Positions 24,507-32,252 are shown, counted from the first letter of the stretch. The stretch: DNA of 64,000 bases from Falcatimonas sp. MSJ-15 (GCF_018918265.1 NZ_JAHLQC010000002.1:186001-250000); one strand, 5' to 3'. Program-made: numbers and translations. The notes: generated by a model from the letters alone, not told the origin.

Positions 24507-25551
24507 ACGCTTCAAACCAATCAGGTAATCCGTTATATGCTTCGATTGATGTTTCTCTAAGTGAGTCGAGTGTTTCTCCTTTGTCAATGAGTCTATCGAG
24601 TTTTTCAAACTCAATTCCATCACATTGCTGTTGTTCATGTTCCTGTACCTCCTCTTTTCTGTTTCCGTTCTTTCTTGTGTAATTGTTGTAATTACCGTCA
24701 AGCACCTTAGCCATATTACTGTCTTTAATCAGCCAATCGAAATTGGCACTCCAATCTCTGTTATTACTGCCTTTTAAAAAGTCAGATGCTTCAGCCAACT
24801 CAAACATTTTTTTAAAATCATCAAGTGTATACTTATTAAGCCTTGCTTTTAATGCCTGCTTACGTCTGTCTGATATTGTTGTTACTTTTGGATAAGATAA
24901 ACAGATTGAATTATAAAGATTTACGATGTTGGCATAGGGAGTAACGGTTTTACCGTTACTTGATACTCTATCTCTATTCTCTATCTCTTTATCTATCTCT
25001 TTCTCTTTATCTCTATCTCTATTCTCTATACTCTTATCTCTTGGTAACATTTTTGACACATCGTTACCATAGTTGGGTAACATTGTTACCCCTTGCATAT
25101 TATTTTTCTCTATCTCTTCGTCACATGTTGTAACACTTGCGTCACATTGTGACACTTCTAACTGTTCACTTTTCTGTCTGGCTCTTAGTGCTCTCATACC
25201 TTTTGCTCTATTTGTCTCGCTTCCTATCATCTCGTTAATTTGAGACATATATATTTCACCTGTATCAAGAACTTCTATAAGCCCAATGCGTTTAAACAGC
25301 TCCATTGCGACTCTTACTGTATCAATATCAACATTAGTTAGTTTTGATAAGCTTTTAACATCATAAGGAATTAACGTATTTCCCACTAATCTTATTAATT
25401 TCCCTTCATTCTTAAGCGATTTAAGGCACAATTTTAAATAAAAGTTGCTGTAAAGTATTCCATTTTCCTGCTCTTCAATGAACTGTATTGTATCATCATC
25501 AAAAAAGTCCTCATTAAGTTTTAACCAGTAGTATCTTTTATTCTCTGACAT
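24448..25551 (-). CDS. Phage replisome organizer
   Basis: 367 residues. The N-terminal 120 residues are the phage replisome organizer winged-helix domain (YYWLKLNEDFFDDDTIQFIEEQENGILYSNFYLKLCLKSLK). A charged low-complexity linker near residue 175-190 is rich in Asp/Lys/Glu repeats (encoded by TCTCTATCTC-type runs near 25000). The C-terminal part (LNKYTLDDFKKMFELAEASDFLKG..WSANFDWLIKDSNMAKVLDGNY) is the DnaD-like/DUF1376-partner tail. It binds the origin, probably within this gene, and recruits the loader. Confidence 0.88.
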   Translation of the reverse strand: MSENKRYYWLKLNEDFFDDDTIQFIEEQENGILYSNFYLKLCLKSLKNEGKLIRLVGNTLIPYDVKSLSKLTNVDIDTVRVAMELFKRIGLIEVLDTGEIYMSQINEMIGSETNRAKGMRALRARQKSEQLEVSQCDASVTTCDEEIEKNNMQGVTMLPNYGNDVSKMLPRDKSIENRDRDKEKEIDKEIENRDRVSSNGKTVTPYANIVNLYNSICLSYPKVTTISDRRKQALKARLNKYTLDDFKKMFELAEASDFLKGSNNRDWSANFDWLIKDSNMAKVLDGNYNNYTRKNGNRKEEVQEHEQQQCDGIEFEKLDRLIDKGETLDSLRETSIEAYNGLPDWFEAYAQHYNTKYNPDGSEKVQM

Positions 25552-25587
25552 ATACTCTGTCCCCTTTTCTTTTCATGTGTTTTATAA

Positions 25588-25842
25588 TTACAGTTTAGTA
25601 CACTCACCCCCGTTTTGTACTGCCATCTTTCTTCTTTTTGAACTTTCATACTTGGTACAGTTGTTGTAGTCGCATCCTCTCGCTTTGCCTGTGAGTGCCA
25701 TGTAATTGCACATTGTCTGATTCTTGCTGCCTGCTTCAAAATATGCATATTTACAAGTCCTGCATTTTCTTGGGAGTAGATATGTGTCTTTATTAATTAA
25801 CACTTTCATATATCCTTGTTCTGCTTTCTTCTTACCTGCCAT
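25588..25842 (-). CDS. Cys-rich phage protein (zinc ribbon)
   Basis: 84 residues. Cysteines CRTC..., MC.., CDYNNC could form a zinc site (about residues 27-62). A basic segment SSKRRK follows. RBS AGGAGAG precedes the ATG at 25842. Function unknown; probably nucleic-acid binding in the replication module. Confidence 0.6.
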   Translation of the reverse strand: MAGKKKAEQGYMKVLINKDTYLLPRKCRTCKYAYFEAGSKNQTMCNYMALTGKARGCDYNNCTKYESSKRRKMAVQNGGECTKL

Positions 25843-25854
25843 CTTTTAACTCTC

Positions 25855-26229
25855 CTAAATCTCGCGAATTCTGATATTATGAATCTTCAACATAAGTTTG
25901 CGCTTGATTATATATGCATCTGTTCTGAAGCCTTTTGTATCTTCAACAACATATTTGCCTAGCTGATTGTCAAAATAGACAAAATCAGCTATATAGGCAC
26001 ATTCTTTTTCAAGTACCACTCCTCTTTTTATTCCACCTCGTGGTCCTGTTATGTCTGGCATTCTCTGTTGTGGGATAAGCACATATTTGACTTGTCTTCT
26101 AAGTTCGCTTATCTCTCCAGCTTTTTGCATTATTACAAGCTCGCTGTATCTCTTTGCTTCTTTCTTGCTGTCAAATGTAATTCCATCAATCTCAACTTTT
26201 TTATTGTTGTATTTACTCTTCTTGTACAT
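25855..26229 (-). CDS. DUF1064 phage nuclease-like protein
   Basis: 124 residues beginning MYKKSKYNNKKVEIDGITFDSKKEAKRYSEL, with YIADFVYFD...VVEDTKGFRTDAYIIKRKLM. The E..D...E.K pattern is a PD-(D/E)XK-type core, typical of DUF1064. Members are suspected structure-specific endonucleases, possibly RusA-like in role. It is next to ssb and the replication genes. Confidence 0.85.
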   Translation of the reverse strand: MYKKSKYNNKKVEIDGITFDSKKEAKRYSELVIMQKAGEISELRRQVKYVLIPQQRMPDITGPRGGIKRGVVLEKECAYIADFVYFDNQLGKYVVEDTKGFRTDAYIIKRKLMLKIHNIRIREI

Positions 26230-26255
26230 TCTGTGTCACCCCGCTGTTATTAATT

Positions 26256-26684
26256 CTAGTTGAATGGAAGTCCTTCATCTTCCACACCATCAGGTATATT
26301 AATAAAACCGTCTGCATTTGTCTGTTCTGGTGTTGGTCTTCCTTGTGTTTCTCCTATACTTGATGATTTGCTCTCTGCAAATTCACATTCTTCAATAACA
26401 ACATCTGTTGTATAGACTTTCTGATTGTCCTTATTGGTATAACTGCCTGTCTGAATTCTTCCAGCGACTACAATCTTAGTTCCCTGATGCAGATATTTTT
26501 CTGCAAACTCTGCTATCTTGCCAAATGATACACAATTTATAAAGTCTGCTGCCTGCTCTCCATCTCTCTTAAATCTTCTGTTTACTGCTAATGTATATCT
26601 TGCAATCGCCATTGCATTGTCTCCCTGTGAATAGCGAATCTCCGGTTCTCTTGTTAATCTTCCCATTAAAATTACTTTGTTCAT
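26256..26684 (-). CDS. ssb: Single-stranded DNA-binding protein
   Basis: 142 residues. OB-fold signature MNKVILMGRLTREPEIRYS.., ARYTLAVNRRFKRDGEQAADFINCVSFGKIAEFAEKYLHQGTKIVVAGRIQTGSYTNKDNQ. The acidic tip DEGLPFN matches the C-terminal motif that recruits SSB partners. It protects phage single strands during replication and RecT annealing. An upstream hairpin (GGTCTGTACG pairing with CGACAGACC, about 26705-26745) lies between it and the preceding gene. Confidence 0.95.
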   Translation of the reverse strand: MNKVILMGRLTREPEIRYSQGDNAMAIARYTLAVNRRFKRDGEQAADFINCVSFGKIAEFAEKYLHQGTKIVVAGRIQTGSYTNKDNQKVYTTDVVIEECEFAESKSSSIGETQGRPTPEQTNADGFINIPDGVEDEGLPFN

Positions 26685-26778
26685 TCTATGTCTTCCTTTC
26701 TTTTCTACATAGGTCTGTCGTTTTGTGTAGTCCTCGTACAGACCTTTTTATATGTTGTGTGGTTAAATTATCATCTAA

Positions 26779-26964
26779 TTAGAAAAATCTGCTTACAGGG
26801 CAATTCTGACAGCGTATACACACTTTGTCTTTTTCCATTGCCTTAGCTGCTTCTTTTGAATATTTGCAATAATTAATACAGAATTCTGTACAAAAATCTT
26901 CCAACTGCTGTATTATTGTTCTCTTTGGCTGTTCTATCTCTGTTTCTGCTATTATGTTTTCCAT
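26779..26964 (-). CDS. Small Cys-rich phage protein (61 aa)
   Basis: Begins MENIIAETEIEQPKRTIIQQLEDFCTEFC and has a Cys cluster (FCINYCKYSKEA, then CIRCQNCPVSRFF). A metal-binding role is likely. Such proteins lie between recT and ssb in several clostridial phages. Function unknown. Confidence 0.6.
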   Translation of the reverse strand: MENIIAETEIEQPKRTIIQQLEDFCTEFCINYCKYSKEAAKAMEKDKVCIRCQNCPVSRFF

Positions 26965-27026
26965 CTTATCTATCCTCCAAATTACTGCCTGTACAGAATC
27001 ATCTCTGTACAGGACTTTATTGTTAA

Positions 27027-27905
27027 TTAACTAAATAATGCTGCTTTTGCATCCTGTGTTGGTGCCATCTCCGGATAATCTGTTACATTCATCTGTCCTG
27101 GAATATCATCTGTGGGCTGTGTCTGTGCAGGCTGTTCAATTATATTCTCATCTTCATTGTCAACATAGTTCTTAGTTCCATCTGCGTTGATTACTGCCAT
27201 ATCTGCGTCTATAGCTGTCTGCATATCTATGCTCATTATTCCCCACTTGCTTATTAACTGTCTTAACATTGTCTTATATGCCATTCCATCAAAATCTTTC
27301 TCCCAGAATGTATATCCTTTCTTCGCTCTGTATCCCATTGAATACTTCATTGCGTGGGCTTCCATCTTCTTCTTGCTCCAATAGATTGCCTTTTTGAATC
27401 CGTTTGTATACTCAAACATAGCATAATATCCAACTGTTTCAGCCTGTTCCCTTTCCTCTTCATCTTCAATAAGTTTTACTTCAATCTCTTCATTCAGTGG
27501 GTCAAATCTGATAAGCTCTCCCTCTTTAATTGCAAGTACATTAAGTTTCTTGTACTGTCCTGAACGAATAGCAAGTTGTATGTACCCTTTATACCCAAGC
27601 TGGAACTGTGCAACTTTTCCTTTTTCTCTGTCATTAAAAGGAACTAAGTAATACTGTCCTAGCTGTGGAGATGGTGATAAGTTAAGTGATTCACCAAGTA
27701 ATGCTCCTGATAATATTGACTGATTAGTGCACTGCTGTAACTGACTATTTGCATTAACAGCTGATACAATGGATGATATAAATCTTGGTCCATTCTTGCC
27801 ACCAACGATACTATTAATCTGATTCTTTACCGCATCATTAGATAGATATGTTGTAATTCCTAATTTCTGATTTGCTTTCTGATTGGTTAAACTGTTCTTT
27901 ACCAT
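27027..27905 (-). CDS. recT: RecT-family single-strand annealing protein
   Basis: 292 residues. Clear RecT core: NQINSIVGGKNGPRFISSIVSAVNANSQLQQCTNQSILSGALLGESLNLSPSPQLGQYYLVPF, then GYKGYIQLAIRSGQY, and WEKDFDGMAYKTMLRQLISKWG. The tail is acidic. It anneals complementary strands and works with the YqaJ-type exonuclease encoded two genes upstream in the same operon. Confidence 0.95.
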   Translation of the reverse strand: MVKNSLTNQKANQKLGITTYLSNDAVKNQINSIVGGKNGPRFISSIVSAVNANSQLQQCTNQSILSGALLGESLNLSPSPQLGQYYLVPFNDREKGKVAQFQLGYKGYIQLAIRSGQYKKLNVLAIKEGELIRFDPLNEEIEVKLIEDEEEREQAETVGYYAMFEYTNGFKKAIYWSKKKMEAHAMKYSMGYRAKKGYTFWEKDFDGMAYKTMLRQLISKWGIMSIDMQTAIDADMAVINADGTKNYVDNEDENIIEQPAQTQPTDDIPGQMNVTDYPEMAPTQDAKAALFS

Positions 27906-27926
27906 ATTCCTTCACCTGTACCTTTC

Positions 27927-28814
27927 TTATATTGCCTTAAATTCTATATTTCTGCTGTTAAAGAAGTCTTTTAATGCGTATGCATCTTCTGTTGTTAACA
28001 GTGCGCTGAATGATACCCATGTCTTTTCATTAACGCTATTATCAGTACTTTCAATAACTTGTTCTGGTTCTTCAACCTCAACAATATCTGGTGTCTGATA
28101 TTCCTGCTTAACTTCCTGTTCAGCTATTTTTCTTGCTTCTTCCTCTGCTCTTCTTGCTCTCTCTTCTCTTTCTATTCTCTGTCTTTCAAGTTCTGCTTCT
28201 CGCTCTGCTTTTGCCTTGGCTATCTGTGACATTCTCTGTGCTTCATAGATAGCCTTATTAACATCAAGGGTAGATTTATATACTTCTGTTGCTTCAAAGC
28301 CAAATTCAGGCAGATTAGACAGTGTAGCCATATCCTGATTAAACTTCTCAACTGCTGCTACCATAGTATCTTTTATGTTCTTCATTGATGTTGATGCATT
28401 AAGCCACTTTGAATCGTATATTTTTTCAAGAGTAAGTTCACTTGGATGTTCCAATTCTTCCCACATTGCTTTTATTGCATCATATTTATCTTGTTTCTTC
28501 TTGTCTTCAAACTCTTTTACCTGCTTATCAATAACTGCCACAGGTTTATCAATGATGCGAATAATCTCATTAATCTTGCTCTTAAAATCGTTGAATGGTT
28601 CTAAATATTCCTTTTCAAGTCTTATTCTCTCGTCATTAAGAGTCTTTTTTAACTTGTTAAGTTTTGCTTTGTCGGCTTTTGCATCTTTAATCTGGTCATC
28701 TGTATATACCAGTGTTTCATACATCTTTGTCTTCTCTGTAATCTCTGCCTTTAATTCCTCATAGTTAAATAAAATGCTTTCTGGTCTCTGATACTCTCTT
28801 ACTAATAATTCCAT
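27927..28814 (-). CDS. DUF1351 phage protein
   Basis: 295 residues. Dominated by coiled coil (EEKTKMYETLVYTDDQIKDAK-like, then LKKTLNDERIRLEKEYLEPF, and AEREAELERQRIEREERARR). The DUF1351 core (DFKSKINEIIRIIDKPVAVIDKQVKEFEDKKK) is clear. It always goes with RecT/YqaJ recombination pairs, but its role is not known. Confidence 0.85.
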   Translation of the reverse strand: MELLVREYQRPESILFNYEELKAEITEKTKMYETLVYTDDQIKDAKADKAKLNKLKKTLNDERIRLEKEYLEPFNDFKSKINEIIRIIDKPVAVIDKQVKEFEDKKKQDKYDAIKAMWEELEHPSELTLEKIYDSKWLNASTSMKNIKDTMVAAVEKFNQDMATLSNLPEFGFEATEVYKSTLDVNKAIYEAQRMSQIAKAKAEREAELERQRIEREERARRAEEEARKIAEQEVKQEYQTPDIVEVEEPEQVIESTDNSVNEKTWVSFSALLTTEDAYALKDFFNSRNIEFKAI

Positions 28815-28844
28815 GTGATAATCTCCTTTTTCTATGTATTTTTT

Positions 28845-29498
28845 CTATATTGCCGGAAGTAGTAGAGCCGGTTGTGTATGCTCTGTCACATTCTTCCAGA
28901 ACTTCTTTTCTTCATGTTCAAGATATTTAATATCTTCTTCAACATCTGCTCGCTCAATCTTATAATGCTTAGTCTGTAAATAGACATCTTCACCATAATC
29001 AAACTTAAGCTGTGCTTTTAATATTACAAAATCAAACTCCGTAACCATTAGATAATGCAACACCTGTATATAATAATTGTCAGGTATGCGGTTCTTCCAT
29101 TTCAGTGTTTGCGTTGAACTTGATATGTTAGTAGTCTTACATTCCCATATCCCCATTCTGCCCTGCTTATCTCTTAACCAACCGTCAAGTGATGCATGTG
29201 CCCAAGGATATCTGTCATTCAGGAACATATTATTCTCTTCATAGAAAACTTCATATTCCGGATAATCTAACTTGAAAAGTTCTCTAAGATACTGCTCCGC
29301 TTCTGTTCCATACTTAACATAAGGCTTGTCTGATATGTCTTCTGGTTGTATCTGTCCGGTCTTAATTCGATACAGGTCTATATTACTTCTGTATGGATTA
29401 AGACCGACTATTGATGCAGCATCACTTCCACCAATTCTATCTCTGTGCTCTAACCATGATTCTCTGCTCGGGAGTATAATCTTCTGTAGCACGTTCAA
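28845..29498 (-). CDS. YqaJ-family exonuclease (lambda Exo-like)
   Basis: 217 residues. WLEHRDRIGGSDAASIVGLNPYRS near the start, YGTEAEQYLRELFKLDYP, ASLDGWLRDKQGRMGIWECKTTN (PD-(D/E)XK catalytic D and E-x-K), and YYIQVLHYLMVTEFDFVILKAQL. It degrades one strand from double-stranded ends to supply RecT with 3' single strands. Confidence 0.93.
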   Translation of the reverse strand: MNVLQKIILPSRESWLEHRDRIGGSDAASIVGLNPYRSNIDLYRIKTGQIQPEDISDKPYVKYGTEAEQYLRELFKLDYPEYEVFYEENNMFLNDRYPWAHASLDGWLRDKQGRMGIWECKTTNISSSTQTLKWKNRIPDNYYIQVLHYLMVTEFDFVILKAQLKFDYGEDVYLQTKHYKIERADVEEDIKYLEHEEKKFWKNVTEHTQPALLLPAI

Positions 29499-29601
29499 TC
29501 ACCTCTTCTTTAAAGTCATTCCATATCTCTTCCCACTTGTCAGTGTCATTGTAGATTGTCTTAAGTTCTTCAACTGTCTTTCTCTGTGTCTGCTCTTTCA
29601 T
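29437..29601 (-). CDS. Small charged phage protein (54 aa)
   Basis: ATG at 29601 after GGGGGAAAAAGAGG; TAG at 29437, overlapping the exonuclease start by 62 nt in another frame. Sequence MKEQTQRKTVEELKTIYNDT.., ending EDYTPEQRIMVRAQR. Amphipathic helical. The good RBS and placement support it; function unknown. Confidence 0.5.
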   Translation of the reverse strand: MKEQTQRKTVEELKTIYNDTDKWEEIWNDFKEEVIERATEDYTPEQRIMVRAQR

Positions 29602-29628
29602 CCTCTTTTTCCCCCTGTAATCTTCATG

Positions 29629-29817
29629 CTATAATTCTTCGTGTATCTCACAGTTAAGCATACTTATTAAACTCTCTATTGTTCTTAAGTGGTTCTCTAT
29701 AAGTACCTGGAATGATTCCTCTGCTTTCATCTTCATTGCTAATTCAAGTGTGTTAAGGTTCTCAACCTTGTAACTGTTCAGTAAGTAAACAAGCTGTAAT
29801 TTCTGTGTTCTGTTCAT
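29629..29817 (-). CDS. Small helical phage protein (62 aa)
   Basis: MNRTQKLQLVYLLNSYKVEN.. then LAMKMKAEESFQVLIENHLRTIESLISMLN. All-helical. RBS AGGAGGAACTGACACA upstream. No family recognised. Confidence 0.55.
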   Translation of the reverse strand: MNRTQKLQLVYLLNSYKVENLNTLELAMKMKAEESFQVLIENHLRTIESLISMLNCEIHEEL

Positions 29818-29831
29818 TGTGTCAGTTCCTC

Positions 29832-29954
29832 CTAATATTCCTCTCTGAATGCGTATGTAATTATTCCGTTCTCAATGATGAATTCAAATCCTCTTTCATA
29901 AAGCACCATTATGTTTTCAAGTGTTGCATTTTTACTTATCAGTAGTTTTGTCAT
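29832..29954 (-). CDS. Small phage protein (40 aa)
   Basis: ATG at 29954 with AAGGAAG upstream; TAG at 29832. MTKLLISKNATLENIMVLYE.., ending NGIITYAFREEY. It overlaps the preceding gene by 23 nt. No known domain. Confidence 0.5.
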   Translation of the reverse strand: MTKLLISKNATLENIMVLYERGFEFIIENGIITYAFREEY

Positions 29955-30162
29955 AGTAAAGACTTCCTTTCTCTTCGATTACACGTCTTGCAAATCTCGC
30001 AACTGCATCTTCTATTATCTTGTGTCTTCTCTCGTATTCTTCCGGAGTAAGTACCGGCTGAAATACTCTTACTTTGCATATACTGTGTTCATTCTCGTTT
30101 ATGAATGTATGCGTTAATTTCATCTCATCCTGTTTTGGTTGTAATTTGGTGGCTTTGCTCAT
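29932..30162 (-). CDS. Small phage protein, unknown
   Basis: About 76 residues from the ATG at 30162 (MSKATKLQPKQDEMKLTHTF). The middle (KVRVFQPVLTPEEYERRHKIIEDAVARFARRVIEE) is typical of a small protein family found after antirepressors in Firmicutes phages. RBS GGAGGTG. Function unknown. Confidence 0.6.
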   Translation of the reverse strand: MSKATKLQPKQDEMKLTHTFINENEHSICKVRVFQPVLTPEEYERRHKIIEDAVARFARRVIEEKGSLYYDKTTDK

Positions 30163-30183
30163 AGTTAACACCTCCTGTTAAAT

Positions 30184-30975
30184 CTATGCTTCTGCTGATT
30201 GTCTACATTCTTGTGTACATAAGAATTTATTAATGAAATACTGCTGCCCTTTACCAGTAACTTTTACAGTCTTTGAAATTCTTGTACTTCCATCTGAATG
30301 TGCTATAACTGTTTCTTTTATCTTGAATAATTTCATCTCAATAGCTCTCTGCGTTGGCATATTGTAATCTGTTCCTTTTCTGCTGATTAAATAGCCCTTA
30401 TTTCTCATCCATGTGAACAATCTGTTCTGTCCTATGTCTATTCCGTTCTGTTTGATAATCTTTGCAAGTTCACCAATTAGAATACAGGTGTCTGATGTAC
30501 TTACTGCATCTGCGAATACTGCTTTTGGCTTCATCATCTGATTATCTTCAAGCAACTGTGTATTGTGTTCCTTAAGTTTATTAATTGTCATGTCTGCCAT
30601 TCTTAATGCTCTTGCCATTACTTGCTCTGGTGTGTTCCATGTCTTTTCTAAGTCAATTAAGTACTGTCTGACTGCTTTACCTTCTGGTGTTCTCTGTATC
30701 ATGCAAATCTGCTTCGCCATATCAACTGATATGTTATAATCAGTTTGAGGTCTGCCACCTGTTTCAGAGGTTTTTTCCATTTTTGGAAAAAAGTCTATTC
30801 CCTCTTTTTGAACTTGCTCATTTGTGAGCGGGTTGAAATCTATTCCCTCTGTAAAGCCATATTCACACATTCTTTTAAACCAAGTTGTAAAATTACTCTT
30901 TATTTTTAAACTTTCATGTAATTCTCTTGCTGATACCATCTGTGTATCAAAATCAACTGCTATTAAATTGTTCAT
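30184..30975 (-). CDS. Antirepressor: AntA domain plus KilAC-type C-terminal domain (class b)
   Basis: 263 residues. AntA/AntB N-terminal domain: VSARELHESLKIKSNFTTWFKRMCEYGFTEGIDF, and DYNISVDMAKQICMIQRTPEGK..RQYLIDLE. The C-terminal domain (ADAVSTSDTCILIGELAKII.., NRLFTWMRNKGYLISRKGTDYNMPTQRA.. GKGQQYFINKF) is shared with the 32516-33292 protein. AntA-type proteins inactivate repressors by direct binding. The gene is preceded by a leader repeat (30981-31045) that also precedes the next gene upstream. Confidence 0.85.
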   Translation of the reverse strand: MNNLIAVDFDTQMVSARELHESLKIKSNFTTWFKRMCEYGFTEGIDFNPLTNEQVQKEGIDFFPKMEKTSETGGRPQTDYNISVDMAKQICMIQRTPEGKAVRQYLIDLEKTWNTPEQVMARALRMADMTINKLKEHNTQLLEDNQMMKPKAVFADAVSTSDTCILIGELAKIIKQNGIDIGQNRLFTWMRNKGYLISRKGTDYNMPTQRAIEMKLFKIKETVIAHSDGSTRISKTVKVTGKGQQYFINKFLCTQECRQSAEA

Positions 30976-30980
30976 ATTTT

Positions 30981-31045
30981 TATCCTCCTATTGTTCCTGT
31001 ACTTTTTTCTTGTCTCACATATATTATGGGAGAAAATTTTAAAAG
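30981..31045 (-). repeat. Leader repeat, copy 1
   Basis: Upstream of the AntA antirepressor. Shares about 65 bp with 31672-31745: the RBS segment ATAGGAGGATA, AAAAAAGTACAGGAACA, an imperfect palindrome TCTCCCATAATATATGTGAGA (31013-31033; 9-bp arms, one mismatch), and TTTTAAAATTTT. The palindrome may be an operator. It does not match the operators of the two XRE switches. Confidence 0.7.
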
Positions 31046-31057
31046 TTTTGGTTGTTT

Positions 31058-31666
31058 TTATATCTCAACATCAATTCCTGTAATTTCTCTAAAAATCTCT
31101 TTATCAAAGTTTGGAAGACTCATTACAGCATCTTTATCAGATGAGGATAAATTATTCCACCACTCTTGTCTTTTTGATTCTTTTTTAATGTACTTCAAGA
31201 ATCCACCTGTTGTTGAATATTCTGGATGAAGTCTCTTCTCTTCATCTGTCATAACCTCTTTATTTATCCAAGTAAACACATTTAAAGGACATTTTGTTAG
31301 AATATCTCTTGCGTCCGACTTCAACCAATCCTGATATGTCCAATCAGAAAGTTTGTTGAACAGAAAAATCTTTGGTGATTCTGTATTGAAACAACCATTG
31401 TTGTAATCACCGCTGTTCCAATCGCCACTGTTGTAATCACCGCTGTTCCAATCGCCACTGTTGCAATCACCATTGTTGTAATCACCACTGTTCCAATGTC
31501 CACTGTTGCGATTACCGCTGTTCCAATCGCCACTGTTGCGATTACCGCTGTTCCAATTTCCACTGTTCCAATGTCCACTGTTGTAATTTCCAACGTTGTA
31601 ATGTCCGCTGTTGTAATTTCCAACGTTATAATCTCCAGTATTACAATCTCCACTATTTGTATTCAT
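31058..31666 (-). CDS. N-x-G-type pentapeptide-repeat protein with conserved C-terminal domain
   Basis: 202 residues. Residues 2-95 are about 18 tandem five-residue repeats of form N-S-G-x-x (NSGDW, NSGNR, NSGHY, NVGNY), the Pentapeptide_2 type, which folds as a right-handed beta helix. Residues 96-202 form a separate domain (FNKLSDWTYQDWLKSDARDIL.., WWNNLSSSDKDAVMSLPNFD). Both strands of the repeat DNA (31381-31665) are open, so a false overlapping frame appears. Function unknown; beta-helix repeat proteins can mimic DNA or bind protein surfaces. It sits in the early regulatory region with its own leader. Confidence 0.8.
   Translation of the reverse strand: MNTNSGDCNTGDYNVGNYNSGHYNVGNYNSGHWNSGNWNSGNRNSGDWNSGNRNSGHWNSGDYNNGDCNSGDWNSGDYNSGDWNSGDYNNGCFNTESPKIFLFNKLSDWTYQDWLKSDARDILTKCPLNVFTWINKEVMTDEEKRLHPEYSTTGGFLKYIKKESKRQEWWNNLSSSDKDAVMSLPNFDKEIFREITGIDVEI
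31381..31665 (-). repeat. 15-bp tandem repeat array coding the pentapeptides
   Basis: About 18 copies of a 15-bp unit, minus-strand consensus near AACAGTGGNNATTGG. Many copies are nearly identical in DNA, not just in protein, so the array may gain or lose units by slippage. Confidence 0.85.
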
Positions 31667-31671
31667 CTTCT

Positions 31672-31745
31672 TATCCTCCTATTGTTCCTGTACTTTTTTC
31701 AATTTTCTTGTTTCACATATATTATGGGAGAAAAAATTTTAAAAA
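31672..31745 (-). repeat. Leader repeat, copy 2
   Basis: Upstream of the pentapeptide-repeat gene. It matches 30981-31045 except for an 8-bp insertion (CAATTTTC region) and a few changes. It keeps the RBS, TACAGGAACA, and the palindrome core CCCATAATATATGTG (31712-31732). It may have arisen by duplication with the gene it controls. Confidence 0.7.
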
Positions 31746-31786
31746 CTTGTCTCCGTATAGCGGTTAAAATTCTTAATTAAATTCTC

Positions 31787-31978
31787 CTATTTAATCAATT
31801 CATCTAAAGTTGTATGAAGTACCTGTGCCAATTGAACACCAAGAGGAAGTGTTAATGTCTTTGTTCCTCGTTCAAGCTGTGCTACCATTGACTGGGTGAT
31901 ATTTAATGCTGCTGCTAATTCGTTTTGTGTCATTCCCTGTGATATTCTGATTTCTTTAATGTTTTCTCCAATTGCCAT
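31787..31978 (-). CDS. XRE-type HTH regulator (63 aa)
   Basis: One Cro/CI helix-turn-helix: NIKEIRISQGMTQNELAAALNITQSMVAQLERGTKTLTLPLGVQLAQVLHTTLDELI. It overlaps the tiny membrane-peptide gene by TAATG. It is the second gene of the early operon starting from the promoter with O1 at 32171-32186, so it is the Cro-like member of switch B. RBS AAAGGGGATAA. Confidence 0.85.
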   Translation of the reverse strand: MAIGENIKEIRISQGMTQNELAAALNITQSMVAQLERGTKTLTLPLGVQLAQVLHTTLDELIK

Positions 31979-32076
31979 TATTCGTTATCCCCTTTCTTCT
32001 TAAGTGCTATCAAAATTGCTATGTCAACTATTACTATTGCAAGTTCAATACCTGCTTTTAAAATGCTTAAATTCAT
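31978..32076 (-). CDS. Tiny membrane peptide (32 aa)
   Basis: ATG at 32076 with AAAGGATG upstream. MNLSILKAGIELAIVIVDIA.., one TM helix, then a basic end KKKGDNE. Its stop overlaps the start of the HTH gene (TAATG), so the two are translationally coupled. First gene of the switch-B early transcript. Function unknown. Confidence 0.5.
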   Translation of the reverse strand: MNLSILKAGIELAIVIVDIAILIALKKKGDNE

Positions 32077-32164
32077 GTTGTTTCATCCTTTCTATATCCC
32101 TTTTAATTGACAACCTGTGCACCGATTGTTAATATGGGAAGTGGTATTTGATTACCGTAGTTAT

Positions 32165-32193
32165 ATAATATCCCAAGTACTTAGGAATTACAA
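32165..32193 (-). promoter_or_regulatory. Early promoter of switch B with operator O1 in the spacer
   Basis: Minus strand: -35 TTGTAA (32188-32193), 17-nt spacer, -10 TATTAT (32165-32170). The spacer (32171-32187) is the palindrome TCCTAAGTACTTGGGA, so a bound repressor would block RNA polymerase directly. Confidence 0.7.
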
Positions 32194-32200
32194 TACTTTT

Positions 32201-32216
32201 TCCCAAGTTTTTAGGA
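32201..32216. promoter_or_regulatory. Operator O2 of switch B
   Basis: TCCCAAGTTTTTAGGA matches O1 (TCCCAAGTACTTAGGA at 32171-32186) at all but two central bases, and starts exactly 30 bp away, about three helical turns. That favours cooperative binding. It lies between the early promoter and the plus-strand XRE gene. Confidence 0.7.
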
Positions 32217-32252
32217 TTTTTACGTTTTGAACAAAAAAGGAGGTTATTTTTT

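Noticed and set aside
25590..25625. Partial match to the late box (GGCAGTACAAA) in the Cys-rich gene
   Set aside because: The box is incomplete and there is no -10 hexamer at the required distance; it is explained by codons.
31321..31653. 110-residue frame of repeated Thr/Ile/Val pentads inside the pentapeptide gene
   Set aside because: It is the same 15-bp repeat read in another frame; no RBS or independent start.
31381..31665. CRISPR-like array
   Set aside because: Repeats are contiguous 15-bp coding units with no spacers and no cas genes.
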